A DNA stretch of 64,000 nt from Edaphobacter modestus (GTDB lineage: Bacteria > Acidobacteriota > Terriglobia > Terriglobales > Acidobacteriaceae): NCBI RefSeq assembly GCF_004217555.1, contig NZ_SHKW01000001.1:2604001-2668000 (forward strand), given 5' to 3'. Below, one piece after another: positions 51,800-62,192 of this stretch. Position 1 is the first letter of the stretch; every line of letters starts with the position of its first letter. Position numbers and translations under genes: made by a program. The notes under the pieces are model-generated. The model did no database searches. It worked only from the letters and a program-made list of their open reading frames with translations, and was not told the DNA's origin.

Positions 51800-53455
51800 T
51801 CAGCGAGAGACCTCGTTCCTGCTGCCCTGGTGGCTGAAATCCGCCTGAACCAGCCGGGTAGACCGACGACGACGCGGAGGGGCAGCTTGAACGGGATCGA
51901 GCCGATAGAGGATCAGAAGATTTCGTTCAGGATCATCCATTGCGGGAAAGGACGCTACGCGCCTGAGGTTGTAGAGCGAGGTGAGCGCATCCATCTTGTC
52001 ATCGTCCACCTGATTCCAGGCGACGTACCAGCCGGGCCGATAGACTTTCACCCGGGCGTCCAGATCCATCGTGCCGAAGTCGTCGCAGATCGAGGGCAGA
52101 CCGGTCATCAGGGAAAGGTCCGAGCCACTGATAGACAGCACGAGAGGATTATGCGCGTGATCCGAATCTACAATCTCGCGGATGCGATCGGCAGCGCTGG
52201 CGAAGGTGTACTCCGGATGGAGAACGTACCCGATAACCTGCCGCGCATCTGCGATCGCCATGATGGCCAGGGCAGCAGCGCATGAGAATGCGAGAGGCGA
52301 AAACCGTGGAACCGGGGAATCGCGCCGGATCCAGCCGCTCTCGAAGACGATGACAGTGAGCAACGTCACGGGAACAGCAAGGACGAGATAGTACCGGGGC
52401 TGGAGATTGTTGTGATACACGATGAAGGCCGCATACCCTGCAATCCAAAGAAGAAGCGCGGGGACAAGAGGATTGCGGAGTAACCGTGGTCTGATCAGCA
52501 GAGCGACACCTGCCGCCACCAGAGCCAGGGGATAGAGAACCTGTCCCACCCACATTCCATCGACGAAGCTGTCGCGCAATACCTCGAAGAGGTTCTGGGT
52601 TGTAATTCCGGTGTAGGCGTTCGCACTGAAGAGATACCGATAGTCCTCAAGAAAGTGCGGTCTCACGACGACACCGTAGTAAGCGGCCCAGATCAATCCG
52701 GCGAGGAGGAAGATCGGCGTTCCCAATCTCAATACCGGGCGGAATCGATAGCCGGAGCGCGCAAACAGCAGCCACGCGATGGAGGGAAACAGGAAGATCG
52801 CGGTGGTTTTGGTAAGAACCATCAGAGGCAGTAGAAATCCCAACGCCACCACCGGAAAAGTTTTACGCAGCCACGTCGGACGGGACGAGACCTCGTCGTT
52901 GGGTTCGGGGAGATAGGATGCCGCGAGCAAAGCCAGCAGAGTGAGCAGAATGAGCATCGGCTCCAGGATGGCCAGGCGACTGAAGACGAAACAGAATGGG
53001 TTAACCGCCAAAAGAAGGACAGCGATGGCGGGAGCCAGGGATCGCTCGCGTTTCGGCTGCGCAGCTCCCCGCCAGCGACCGACAAGGAGATAGACGCACA
53101 ACAAGCTCAGTGCGAAGATTCCCGTCGCCAGGCCGCGCGCGGCTACAACGTTGACTCCAGTGACGCGAAAGACGGCAGATTCGAGCAATGGCCACACGGG
53201 AAGAGCGGCCGCCGGGTTGAAATCTCCGGGGACATACCAGTCACCACGCTGGAAATGGCGAATCGCCGCATCTCCATACCATCCTTCGTCGGTGTATTTT
53301 GCCCAATCCATCCAGGGGGAGTGGTTTGGAAAATCCGCGCGCAGGTGAACGGCATGCAGGGCAAGAAACACAGCGGCGATCACGAGCAAAGACAGCTCGA
53401 TCAGACGGACCGCAGAGCGGGCTTGCCTGAAATCATCGCTTGTGGAAGGTGTCAT
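51800..53455 (-). CDS. GT39-like membrane glycosyltransferase
   Basis: A 551-aa integral membrane protein with about eleven helices. The first periplasmic loop has WMDWAKYTDEGWYGDAAIRHF with the acidic pair (Asp-Glu) typical of GT-C enzymes such as ArnT/PMT. A terminal soluble domain follows (SGSDLSLMTGLPSICDDFG). Predicted to transfer a sugar from a polyprenyl-phosphate donor. Substrate unknown. Confidence 0.78.
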   Translation of the reverse strand: MTPSTSDDFRQARSAVRLIELSLLVIAAVFLALHAVHLRADFPNHSPWMDWAKYTDEGWYGDAAIRHFQRGDWYVPGDFNPAAALPVWPLLESAVFRVTGVNVVAARGLATGIFALSLLCVYLLVGRWRGAAQPKRERSLAPAIAVLLLAVNPFCFVFSRLAILEPMLILLTLLALLAASYLPEPNDEVSSRPTWLRKTFPVVALGFLLPLMVLTKTTAIFLFPSIAWLLFARSGYRFRPVLRLGTPIFLLAGLIWAAYYGVVVRPHFLEDYRYLFSANAYTGITTQNLFEVLRDSFVDGMWVGQVLYPLALVAAGVALLIRPRLLRNPLVPALLLWIAGYAAFIVYHNNLQPRYYLVLAVPVTLLTVIVFESGWIRRDSPVPRFSPLAFSCAAALAIMAIADARQVIGYVLHPEYTFASAADRIREIVDSDHAHNPLVLSISGSDLSLMTGLPSICDDFGTMDLDARVKVYRPGWYVAWNQVDDDKMDALTSLYNLRRVASFPAMDDPERNLLILYRLDPVQAAPPRRRRSTRLVQADFSHQGSRNEVSR

Positions 53456-53553
53456 GAACGAGATGCCCTGTAAGTTGAATGGCCTGCCTCACGGATGATG
53501 GACCACAATGCACACCAATAAGTATGATGCGCGATGCCGTATGGAAGTCCACG

Positions 53554-54645
53554 TCATTCGTAGGCCAAAGCATCGATGGGATCTTTGCTGGCGGCCTTGT
53601 AAGCTGGGTAGATCGCTCCCAGCAAGGCTCCCGTAAAGGCGATCACGACGGACTTCCATACCCAGGGCAAGTCGATCACGAAGTCCAGCGTGGGAAATCG
53701 TGCTTCAAGTGCGCCACTCAACGCATAGCTCAATGCCACGCCAAGCGCGATGCCGACAGCCGCAATCAATGCCGTCTCGCGAAGCACAAGCGAGACAATG
53801 TAGATTCGCGAGGCTCCCAGCGACTTCAGAATCCCGATCTCTCGCGTTCTCTCCATCACCGCGGTATACATCGACTGGAAGATCACGAGGAATCCTATGA
53901 CCAGTGCAATTCCGACGACCACGCGGATGGCAGTGCTCATATAGGGAAGCCGTGCCGGAGAATACGCTGAGAGATACTCCTCGGCGGTGCGTACGTCATA
54001 CTGGCTCATTCCCGGGGTCGCAAGAATTGCCTTCCGGACCTCCTCCTGAAAGCGAGGAGGGTCTTCCGTCCTAAGATAAAAGACCGAAGCCTTTCCCTCG
54101 GAACCGTTCAGACGTCCCATCGTATCGATGGGAATGAATTTGCGACCACCCTTGCCGTGCTCGACGATGCCGCAGATCCGAAAGTCGTGCTCGAGAATTT
54201 TGATCTTATCGCCGACCTTTTTGCCCGCTGCGGCGTAGTCATCGACAATTACGTCGTCCGGGCCCTGAAAAGCCGTCCCGGAGAGAAACGTGAACGGCAG
54301 CAGACCGCTGAAGCTCTTGTAGTCGATACCATAAATACTGTCGAGCGATCCGGTGATCGTGATATTTACAGGGGCAGCGACGGCGACATGCGGAATCTTT
54401 GCAAGAACGTCTGCGACCTTGATCGAGGCTCCAGCGCCGGTCATACCGATGAAATTGTTGGTCGTGGCTGGGCGCACGATCATGTCCATCCCAATACCAC
54501 TCTGCCGCTCTTTGAAGCCGCTGATCTTGCCCAGCAGGATCGCCGTGATCGACAGGATCATGATGACCTCGATGGCGATGGCAAGTGCGCTGATAAGAGA
54601 GCGCAGGGGACGGTGGACAAGATTGCCGACTACAAGTTTGTTCAT
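53554..54645 (-). CDS. FtsX/MacB-type ABC transporter permease
   Basis: A 363-aa permease. It has an N-terminal helix (RSLISALAIAIEVIMILSIT), a large periplasmic domain (about residues 60-240) and three C-terminal helices with the FtsX signature MERTREIGILKSLGAS. It starts at ATG 54645 (MNKLVVGNLVHRPLRSL); the upstream extension overlaps the next gene and has no signal. No ATPase gene is adjacent. Related proteins act in lipoprotein release or macrolide/peptide export. Confidence 0.85.
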   Translation of the reverse strand: MNKLVVGNLVHRPLRSLISALAIAIEVIMILSITAILLGKISGFKERQSGIGMDMIVRPATTNNFIGMTGAGASIKVADVLAKIPHVAVAAPVNITITGSLDSIYGIDYKSFSGLLPFTFLSGTAFQGPDDVIVDDYAAAGKKVGDKIKILEHDFRICGIVEHGKGGRKFIPIDTMGRLNGSEGKASVFYLRTEDPPRFQEEVRKAILATPGMSQYDVRTAEEYLSAYSPARLPYMSTAIRVVVGIALVIGFLVIFQSMYTAVMERTREIGILKSLGASRIYIVSLVLRETALIAAVGIALGVALSYALSGALEARFPTLDFVIDLPWVWKSVVIAFTGALLGAIYPAYKAASKDPIDALAYE

Positions 54646-54676
54646 GCTTCTATCAGTGTATTGCAAGGGGGATGCG

Positions 54677-56191
54677 TTACTGGCCAATCCCCTGCTGAGG
54701 AACGGGCCGGGAACGGCGCGAAACGCCGTGCACAAGAACGTTTCGACGAACTTCCGTGCGGGACGGCCCCTTGAATAAGGTTCCCAGGATGGGCATCACG
54801 TATGCTGCGGCGTATGCTGCGGCGACCAGACCGAAGGCAACATAGCCCATGGCATAGATCGTCGCGCCGAGGCCACCCTCCGGGGCAATATGCGCGAAGA
54901 AAGCGCACATCAGCAGGCCCCAGGGCGAGGTCCGGGTATCCCCGCACAGGGAGTCAAAGAGGACGAACAGCATGATCCACAGCAGGGGAGCCCAGAAGAA
55001 GATTCCTATCCACCGGCCGATGTGAAATGCCTCTCCGGAAGGAGAGAACGAGACTCCTGTCGTGGTATCGTCCGCTGCGAGACCACCCATTTCATGGGCG
55101 TAGAAGTTTCCGAAATTGACAGTGGGTTTGCCGGGCCACAAAAACCGTGGAATCAAATTCCCGAATCCCATGATGACAGGGGCTGGACCGATCGGTCCGC
55201 GTCTTTCCGTGACGTCATGCAGCCCGTCATCGGGGGAGATCATCTGCAGACGATCCAGAAAGCCCTGGGACTTATTGAAATATCCCTGGATCTGCCGGGA
55301 ATAGTAGTCCTCGCTGCTCTCTTCGTATTTGGTGCGAGTCCCTTCGAGGTCGGAGAGCAATTCTGCGCTCACCCGCACGCGCCCGGCAAAGGTAGGCTCA
55401 AAAAAATTACGTCCGTACTGCGCGTAGGGCACCAGATAATGGACGGCTAGAAAAAGCCCAAAAATAAGGCCGACAAACTGTATTCGAGAGAGGCGGTACC
55501 CCTGGGAGCCGGCGGCAACCATCCAGCACGCCAGCGGCATGAAAATGCCTTCTTTGGAGAACCCCATCAGTCCCAGACCGAAGATCGTTCCTCCGGAGAT
55601 TAGCACGATCAGATTGACACTGCTCCTTCCGCCGGTTCTCCGAAGCTCATAGATCACGCCGAGGATCAGAGCCATCGGCAAAAAGCGGTTTATCTGGGAC
55701 AGGGCGCTCAGGATGCCACCCTGCTGAATCTCGACGAATTGCATCGCGCCAAAGATCGCTATGCCCGTTACTGTGCATCCCACCGCGGCGTTTTGCATGT
55801 TGGCATCTGTAACGAGGTTCGCCAGCAGAGGGCGGCGGAATGTCAGTTTCCGGCTTATGGCGACCGCAATCAACATCGCCGTTATGCTCCCGACGTACAC
55901 CTGCATCGTGAGGATGGGCTGAACGAGATTAGAATCTGCAGGCTCGCCAAGGACGGCCTTCCAGAATAATCCGAAGATCACGGCCAGAGTGGAGTAGAAA
56001 AAAACATAGGCCCCGGAGGGACGGGAGAGCCCTCCAGCAAGATTAAACGTAACTCCCGCGATAACGATGAACACAAAACTGCAGAGGGCGAAGAGAGTCG
56101 AGGTTCCCTGGTAGACCTGGACAAGAAAAAGCGCGAGCGCGAAACCGGTTACTCGCAAAATCGGTATATGAACAGGAAAAGGTATGCGCAC
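54677..56191 (-). CDS. Polytopic protein, O-antigen-polymerase-like
   Basis: A 504-aa protein with about 11 hydrophobic helices and a large extracytoplasmic loop (about 260-375: NFFEPTFAGRVRVSAELLSD, then NKSQGFLDRLQMISPDDGLHD, then RFLWPGKPTVNFGNFYAHEM). The layout of multiple helices with one long loop near the C-terminal third resembles Wzy/EpsG-type polysaccharide polymerases, and the location near a GT-C transferase fits. Sequence families of this type are very divergent, so the role is tentative. Confidence 0.6.
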   Translation of the reverse strand: MRIPFPVHIPILRVTGFALALFLVQVYQGTSTLFALCSFVFIVIAGVTFNLAGGLSRPSGAYVFFYSTLAVIFGLFWKAVLGEPADSNLVQPILTMQVYVGSITAMLIAVAISRKLTFRRPLLANLVTDANMQNAAVGCTVTGIAIFGAMQFVEIQQGGILSALSQINRFLPMALILGVIYELRRTGGRSSVNLIVLISGGTIFGLGLMGFSKEGIFMPLACWMVAAGSQGYRLSRIQFVGLIFGLFLAVHYLVPYAQYGRNFFEPTFAGRVRVSAELLSDLEGTRTKYEESSEDYYSRQIQGYFNKSQGFLDRLQMISPDDGLHDVTERRGPIGPAPVIMGFGNLIPRFLWPGKPTVNFGNFYAHEMGGLAADDTTTGVSFSPSGEAFHIGRWIGIFFWAPLLWIMLFVLFDSLCGDTRTSPWGLLMCAFFAHIAPEGGLGATIYAMGYVAFGLVAAAYAAAYVMPILGTLFKGPSRTEVRRNVLVHGVSRRSRPVPQQGIGQ

Positions 56192-56520
56192 TCGTCTTCT
56201 CTTTGGACCTCTCCACTTTCAAGGAACCCGCTTCGCCGGAACACCCTACTCCCGAAAAATTGCGGCTCTTAAGACCAGAACAGATTCTTAGGACACTCTA
56301 ACGATAGAAGTCTGCGCCTAGGCAGTCAAAAGCCGAGGTGGTCGGGGAGTCGAATTCGAGACTGTACCGGATCGGGATTCCAGGACTAACTAGTCTGATT
56401 CCAGCAAGCTAAGGCTCTTCAGAAGCTTTGACTTAGGCCATCATCGGGACTATTCTGCCGAAAACTGCGGAAAACCGCCGACATTTATAGAGTCTATCCA
56501 GAGAAAAGGAAGGAAGCGGA
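56192..56520 (+). other. Intergenic region between divergent genes
   Basis: About 330 bases between the minus-strand polytopic gene and the plus-strand HTH gene. It should contain promoters for both. I cannot assign clear hexamers, and no gene or repeat is seen. Confidence 0.45.
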
Positions 56521-56940
56521 ATGGAACAGTTCGGTTACGAGCTGCGAATGGAACGCGAGAGAAGGCAAATTACACTCGAGACCATCTGTACGGTCACGAA
56601 AGTCTCTCTCCGTCACCTGGAGGCGCTCGAAGCCGGAAGGTATGCGGAGCTGCCCGGTGGCGTTTTTCGTAAAGGTATCGTCCGCAGCTATCTGAGTGCG
56701 GTCGGCCTGGAAGAGCCGCTCTGGCTCGAGCGCTTCGACGCCATGCTTCAAGCCAATGGAGCAGCGAGCGAGGAGGAGGGCTGGACAGAGTTTGCAGAAA
56801 ACGTCAGAAAGAATCGTGGCGGCCGTTCCGGAAGACGACTGGATTCCCGTTGGATCGGGGTCGCCGTCATGGTGGCCGTGCTGGTTGTGTTCGGCTGGGG
56901 AGTATGGAAGTTTGTCCTGCACGGCAGACTTTTCCTTTAG
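56521..56940 (+). CDS. RodZ-like HTH membrane protein, lacking the C-terminal domain
   Basis: A 139-aa protein. Residues 1-75 form the RodZ-type helix-turn-helix (FGYELRMERERRQITLETIC, then VSLRHLEALEAGRYAELPGGVFRKGIVRSYL), which in RodZ binds MreB. A linker is followed by one transmembrane helix (VAVMVAVLVVFGWGVWKFV) and only a few residues after it. The periplasmic domain (DUF4115) of RodZ is missing. It may be a short paralogue. AAAGGAAGG precedes the ATG. It is followed by the receptor gene after 236 bases. Confidence 0.82.
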   Translation: MEQFGYELRMERERRQITLETICTVTKVSLRHLEALEAGRYAELPGGVFRKGIVRSYLSAVGLEEPLWLERFDAMLQANGAASEEEGWTEFAENVRKNRGGRSGRRLDSRWIGVAVMVAVLVVFGWGVWKFVLHGRLFL

Positions 56941-57176
56941 CCGTCTGTTCCGTTCCAGGGCCACCGAGTCCAAGCGCTCAATTATGATGGCAGTTGGCTT
57001 ACTTGTCCTTTCCGGCACTCCGGGACCTGACAAGCTCCCGTGAAGGATCACCCAACATTTAACTGGACCGAGCTCCCGATGCAAACAATAAGCATCGGCC
57101 TATCGAAGTCCCGATTATAAGAAATTGCCGGATCACCAGAAATCCGGCTCGCTAAGACAATTCTAGGAGACAGTGA

Positions 57177-60100
57177 ATGACAGGCTTCAGGCTCTTTGCC
57201 TGTCGCGCGATGATGTTGATCGCCGCGACAGTCTTAGTCGTGGGCGCACAGGGCGCCCTGGCGCAAAACGTTTTAGGCAGTATCAGCGGAACGGTATCGG
57301 ATGTAAGCGGGGCCGCAATCAGCGGAGCCACCGTGACGCTGTTGAATACAGACCGCAATGAGATTGTGCGCAAAGTCACAACAAATGGAAGCGGCTATTA
57401 CGCAGCCACCACACTCCCTCTTGGCGGGTACAAGATTACGGTGAGTTTCTCCGGTTTCGGTGATCAGGTGTTCAACGGAGTCGTATTGCACGTCAACGAC
57501 GCGCTTACGATGAACGCAACCCTCCGCGCAGGAGCTGTGGAACAGGTCCTGGTCACCGCTGATACGCAATCGATCAACACCGAGAACGCGACACAGGCCG
57601 GTCTCATCAGCGGAACGCAGGTACGAGAGCTCGTGCTTTCCAGCCGTAATTACGAGCAGCTCGTTGGTCTGCAGCCCGGCGTGGCCTACTCGGGCGCCGA
57701 CCAGATCTATATCGGCAATTCGAGCCCAAACGGCGCAACGAACGTCGTGCAGTTCTCCGTCAATGGCTCGAGAACCAGCGGAAACGCCTGGACCGTCGAT
57801 GGCTCCGACAACGTCGACCGCGGCTCCAACTACACCCTCCTCACCTATCCCTCCGTTGACGCGATCGCCGAATTCAAGACCTTGCGCGGAACCTACCAGG
57901 CGGAGTTTGGACGCAGCGCCAGTGGTCAGATCAACGTCATCACCAAATCAGGCAGCAAGGATTTCCACGGCAGCGCCTATGAGTTTGTCCGCAACGACAT
58001 CTTCAACGCCAATGATGTGCTGAACAAGCAGACCACGACCCCCAGTGGGGCTGCCAAAGCGCCCGCTTCCCGCGGCCCGCTGCGCTACAACGATTTCGGC
58101 TACACCATCGGTGGTCCGGTCTGGATCCCCAAGATCTACGACGGCCGCAAGAACAACACTTACTTCTTCTTCTCGCAGGAGATCCGCCGGGTCATCACTT
58201 ACAAGCCGGTCACTTTGACGGGCGTTCCGAGCATGAATGAGCGTGGGGGAACCTTCACCCAGCCGGTGTGCGCCAACACCAACTCCGCAGGCGGCTGCGC
58301 CGATGGCGGCACAACCACTGTGCCGATCACCAGCACTTTGGCGCAGGCGTATCTCAAGGACATCTACGCGAACGTCGGAACGCCCGACCCAAGCGGGACC
58401 CTGGTGACCGCGCCGCAGCGCAATCTTTTCAACGCGAATCAGCAGATCGTGCGAATCGACCAGCAACTCGGTCAGAAGCTGAGTGTCTTCTTCCGCTTAA
58501 TCAATGATTCCATTCCCACGCAGGAACCTGGCGGCCTCTACCAGGGCGTCGGCTATCCCGGCGTTAACACAACCAACACCAATGCTCCCGGACGCATCTA
58601 TCTGGGCCATGCGACGTACGTGATTACTCCTACCCTGGTAGTCGATGGCGGCTATGCCTTCTCCTCCGGCGCGCTGCTCAGCGATCCGGTTGGACTTGCA
58701 GCCAACGCAAACTCGCCTGACATCAGGCCGAATCTGCCATTCGCTTCGACGCTTCCTCGCGTTCCAACCCTCACTTTTTCGGGTGGAACGGCGATCTCCA
58801 CCTACGGTCCGTATCGCGATTACAACCGGAACCACAATATCTTTGCAAACCTCACCAAGACCATCGGGAATCACACGGTAAAGGCCGGATTCACCTACAA
58901 CCACTACAACAAAGAGGAAAACAACGCGAGCGCGAACGCCGGAAGCTTCGGCTTCACCAACGGCAACCTTCCTGCGGGCTCGACGGCTCAGCCGTACCAG
59001 CAGGCGTGGGCGAACTTTCTTACCGGCTTCGTCTCCACCTTCAGCCAGGCATCGATCGACGTCACTCCGAGCATTACGGCCAACCAGATCGAAGCGTACC
59101 TGCAGGACGACTGGAAGATTACGCCACGACTCACGCTGAATCTTGGCCTGCGCTACTCGCACTTCGCGCAGCCAACGGACGCAAACCATCAGCTGACGAC
59201 GTTCGATCCTTCGCTTTATAACCCGGCGGCTGCACCGACGATAGGCAAAACTGGACTGATTTGCGTGACTGGCGCTCCTGCGTCGGCCTGCAACGGATTC
59301 ACTCCTGTGGCCGGCGTCACCCTTGCTCAGGCGATTACCAACGGCGTCAGCATCAATAACGTCAACTCACCCTATGGGAACAAGATTGCCAAGGCGGATA
59401 ACCTGAACTTCGCCCCTCGTGTCGGTTTCGCCTTCGATGTCTTCGGCGACGGCAAAACCTCGCTACGCGGCGGATACGGAATCGCGTACGACTCCGCTCT
59501 GTTCGCCATCTACGAGCAGAACATCTTCCAGAACCCGCCATTCGTCAACACACCGACGATCTCCAACACCAGCTTCGATAATCCCGCCGCGGTCGCTGCG
59601 AATGTGAACTACTCGGCGCAGGTGCTGCGAGCCACCGCGCCGCACTTCAGCACGCCATACGTGCAGCAGTTCTCTCTGGACGTGCAGCAGCAGTTCCCGG
59701 GCGGCGTAGTTACCGATATCTCCTACGTCGGCAACCAGCAGATTCACCTTCTCGGCCTGGTCGACATCAACCAGGCTCCAGTCGGGGCCTTCGCAGCCGC
59801 AAATCCGGGCGTTGCGGTCACCTCCAGCAACGTCTCTCAGATCAATCCGTACCGTCCCTACAAGGGCTTCAGCGCCATCAACTCGGCCCAGCCGATCTTC
59901 AAAGGCAACTATCACTCGCTGCAGATGTCGGCCCGCAAGGAGTGGAGGCATAACTCCCTGGTAGCCGCCAACTACACCTGGTCGCGTGCCTTGACCAACG
60001 CCAACGCCGATCGGGTGGGAGCTCCGCAGATCTCGTCGAATCCTCAGGCCGAGTACGGACCCGCTGCAGCCGACCGGCGGCATATGTTCAATTTCAACGC

Positions 60101-60650
60101 CGTCTATGCCCTGCCCTTCTTCTACGAGCAGCATGGAGTGGTTGGACATCTGCTGGGAGGCTGGGAGGTCTCGGGCCTTGGCTACTTCAACACCGGACTT
60201 CCGCAGAACGTCACCACCTCCGGTCTCGATCCTGCCGGCGTCGGCGTCGTATTCAGCTCGAGCGTATCCTCAGGTCGCCCGGACCAGATCGCGAATCCGA
60301 ACCAGAGTACGCCGGGCAATCCAATCCACAACCGTCAGCACTGGTTCAACATCAATGCCTTCACTGCGGTTCCGGCGGGACAGATTCGTGGCGGAAACGC
60401 AGAGCGCAACGTGGTCCAGGGCCCCGGCTGGTGGCGCGCTGATACGGGATTGTTCAAGAACATGAACCTTACCGAGAGGACGCACTTGCAGTTCCGTGGC
60501 GAAGCATTCAACCTCTTCAACCACACCAACCCGGATACGATCAGCACCTCCAGCCTGATCAGCGCCAGCGGCTTCAGCCCGACCGCTGGCAACGTTACCG
60601 GTTATCGCGACAAGCGCATTCTTCAGCTTGGGGCGAAGTTGGTCTTCTAG
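57177..60650 (+). CDS. Oar-like TonB-dependent receptor
   Basis: A 1157-aa outer-membrane transporter. It has a signal peptide (to about residue 30) and a carboxypeptidase-regulatory-like domain (about 34-120: [20 protein letters not shown]...[12 protein letters not shown]). The plug region contains the typical [10 protein letters not shown] and [20 protein letters not shown] long barrel rich in N/G/T strands ends in [11 protein letters not shown] with a terminal Phe. This architecture is characteristic of Acidobacteriota, where many such receptors take up plant polymers or siderophores. The substrate is not predictable. AGGAGACAG precedes the ATG, and it ends at a strong terminator. Confidence 0.93.
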   Translation: MTGFRLFACRAMMLIAATVLVVGAQGALAQNVLGSISGTVSDVSGAAISGATVTLLNTDRNEIVRKVTTNGSGYYAATTLPLGGYKITVSFSGFGDQVFNGVVLHVNDALTMNATLRAGAVEQVLVTADTQSINTENATQAGLISGTQVRELVLSSRNYEQLVGLQPGVAYSGADQIYIGNSSPNGATNVVQFSVNGSRTSGNAWTVDGSDNVDRGSNYTLLTYPSVDAIAEFKTLRGTYQAEFGRSASGQINVITKSGSKDFHGSAYEFVRNDIFNANDVLNKQTTTPSGAAKAPASRGPLRYNDFGYTIGGPVWIPKIYDGRKNNTYFFFSQEIRRVITYKPVTLTGVPSMNERGGTFTQPVCANTNSAGGCADGGTTTVPITSTLAQAYLKDIYANVGTPDPSGTLVTAPQRNLFNANQQIVRIDQQLGQKLSVFFRLINDSIPTQEPGGLYQGVGYPGVNTTNTNAPGRIYLGHATYVITPTLVVDGGYAFSSGALLSDPVGLAANANSPDIRPNLPFASTLPRVPTLTFSGGTAISTYGPYRDYNRNHNIFANLTKTIGNHTVKAGFTYNHYNKEENNASANAGSFGFTNGNLPAGSTAQPYQQAWANFLTGFVSTFSQASIDVTPSITANQIEAYLQDDWKITPRLTLNLGLRYSHFAQPTDANHQLTTFDPSLYNPAAAPTIGKTGLICVTGAPASACNGFTPVAGVTLAQAITNGVSINNVNSPYGNKIAKADNLNFAPRVGFAFDVFGDGKTSLRGGYGIAYDSALFAIYEQNIFQNPPFVNTPTISNTSFDNPAAVAANVNYSAQVLRATAPHFSTPYVQQFSLDVQQQFPGGVVTDISYVGNQQIHLLGLVDINQAPVGAFAAANPGVAVTSSNVSQINPYRPYKGFSAINSAQPIFKGNYHSLQMSARKEWRHNSLVAANYTWSRALTNANADRVGAPQISSNPQAEYGPAAADRRHMFNFNAVYALPFFYEQHGVVGHLLGGWEVSGLGYFNTGLPQNVTTSGLDPAGVGVVFSSSVSSGRPDQIANPNQSTPGNPIHNRQHWFNINAFTAVPAGQIRGGNAERNVVQGPGWWRADTGLFKNMNLTERTHLQFRGEAFNLFNHTNPDTISTSSLISASGFSPTAGNVTGYRDKRILQLGAKLVF

Positions 60651-60675
60651 GTTCCAGCGACCATCCCAACCGAAA

Positions 60676-60706
60676 AGGCGTCTGCTCCCTGCAGACGCCT
60701 TTTTTT
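60676..60706 (+). terminator. Rho-independent terminator after the receptor gene
   Basis: AGGCGTCTGC (60676-60685), loop TCCCT, GCAGACGCCT (60691-60700), followed by TTTTTT. It lies 26 bases after the stop. Confidence 0.9.
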
Positions 60707-60791
60707 CAATGTTTTGCGGGGTCTCGAAATTACCGCTCAATGCGGAATCCTGCCGTCTGCCCCCTCGGCCTAGCCATTAGTTGGGTAACTT

Positions 60792-60838
60792 TTGATACAC
60801 ACCCTTCCCTGGCAGGTAGAATAGTAGGGTTGTATCAA
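60792..60838. repeat. 8-bp inverted repeat upstream of metK
   Basis: TTGATACA (60792-60799) and TGTATCAA (60831-60838) are exact reverse complements. They enclose TAGAAT, a possible -10, with TTGATA as a possible -35 at an unusually long spacing of 19. The repeat could be an operator or fold in the mRNA. No SAM-riboswitch core is recognised. Confidence 0.4.
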
Positions 60839-60883
60839 CCATGGGACACAGTCTTCCAGAAGGCTTCCCTGAAGGAGTTTCAT

Positions 60884-62053
60884 TTGGCTACACGCGAGCG
60901 TTTTCTCTTTACCAGCGAGTCTGTCACCGAGGGCCACCCCGACAAGATCGCCGACCAAGTCTCAGATGCCATTCTCGATGCCTGCCTTGCGCAGGACCCC
61001 TACAGCCGTGTGGCGTGCGAGACGCTTACCTGCACCGGCCTGGTTGTCATCGCCGGCGAGATCACGACCAAGGCTTATGTTGATTTCCAGAGCCTGGTAC
61101 GCGGAACCATCGCGGCGATCGGCTATGACAATGCGCTGTACGGGTTTGATTCCAACACCTGCGCCGTAATCTCGACGATCAACAAGCAGTCTGGCGACAT
61201 CGCCATGGGCGTGGACACAGGCGGCGCCGGCGACCAGGGCATGATGTTCGGCTATGCGACCAATGAGACTCCCGAATTGATGCCGACGCCTATCTCCCTC
61301 GCGCATCGTCTCGCGCTCAAGCTCAGTGAAGTTCGCAAGAACGGAACCATGTCGTACCTTCGTCCCGACGGCAAGAGCCAGGTCACGGTCGAGTACGATT
61401 CCAACCACAAGCCTGTCCGTGTGGACGCGGTCGTCATCTCCACGCAGCACGCGGAGACCGTAGGCAATGAGGAGTTGCGCGGGGACATTCTGAAGAATGT
61501 GATCCAGGCCGTCATTCCCGCCGAGCTTCTGGACGAAAACACCAAGTACCATATCAACCCGACCGGTCGCTTCGTCGTCGGTGGACCGATGGGCGACACC
61601 GGCCTGACCGGACGCAAGATCATTGTGGATACCTACGGCGGCATGGGTCGTCATGGCGGCGGAGCCTTCAGCGGCAAGGACGCTACCAAGGTCGATCGCT
61701 CGGCTGCCTACATGGCTCGTTACGTTGCTAAAAACATCGTCGCAGCCGGGCTGGCCGACCGCTGCGAGGTGCAGCTTGCTTACGCCATTGGCGTGGCAGA
61801 ACCGGTGAGCGTGCTTGTAGATACGTTCGAGACCGGCAAGGTCGATGAGAAGGAGCTGGAAGACCTCGTTCGCAAGAACTTCTCACTGACTCCGAAGGGC
61901 ATCATCGAGAGCCTGAATCTCCGCCGCCCGATCTTCAAGGCAACTGCGGCTTATGGTCACTTCGGCCGCTCTGGCGCGAATTTCACCTGGGAGGCAACCG
62001 ACAAGGCTGCCGCCCTCAAGGAGCAGGCTCTGAGCCTCACGACGGCGAAGTAA
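60884..62053 (+). CDS. metK: S-adenosylmethionine synthetase
   Basis: Makes SAM from methionine and ATP. 389 aa from TTG 60884 (reading [22 protein letters not shown]), supported by GAAGGAG 9 bases upstream. Family signatures are [40 protein letters not shown] and [19 protein letters not shown]. The frame continues upstream to 60740, but that part has no family similarity and overlaps the promoter region. Confidence 0.96.
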   Translation: MATRERFLFTSESVTEGHPDKIADQVSDAILDACLAQDPYSRVACETLTCTGLVVIAGEITTKAYVDFQSLVRGTIAAIGYDNALYGFDSNTCAVISTINKQSGDIAMGVDTGGAGDQGMMFGYATNETPELMPTPISLAHRLALKLSEVRKNGTMSYLRPDGKSQVTVEYDSNHKPVRVDAVVISTQHAETVGNEELRGDILKNVIQAVIPAELLDENTKYHINPTGRFVVGGPMGDTGLTGRKIIVDTYGGMGRHGGGAFSGKDATKVDRSAAYMARYVAKNIVAAGLADRCEVQLAYAIGVAEPVSVLVDTFETGKVDEKELEDLVRKNFSLTPKGIIESLNLRRPIFKATAAYGHFGRSGANFTWEATDKAAALKEQALSLTTAK

Positions 62054-62076
62054 CGCTTTCAATTCACGGTACAAAG

Positions 62077-62107
62077 GGGGCGAGCCATCCGGCTTGCCCC
62101 TTATTTT
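62077..62107 (+). terminator. Terminator after metK
   Basis: GGGGCGAGCC (62077-62086) pairs with GGCTTGCCCC (62091-62100), including one G-U, followed by TTATTTTTTT. A strong rho-independent terminator. Confidence 0.88.
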
Positions 62108-62192
62108 TTTGCCGATTCCCGATTGCCGACTCACACCAACCGGAAATCTCTCGCACAACGTCACCCATTCCCGCCGCATCCGAATCAAAGCC

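Noticed and set aside
60707..60883. SAM riboswitch before metK
   Set aside because: The leader is short and the conserved cores of the known SAM classes are not visible. Only a short inverted repeat is present.
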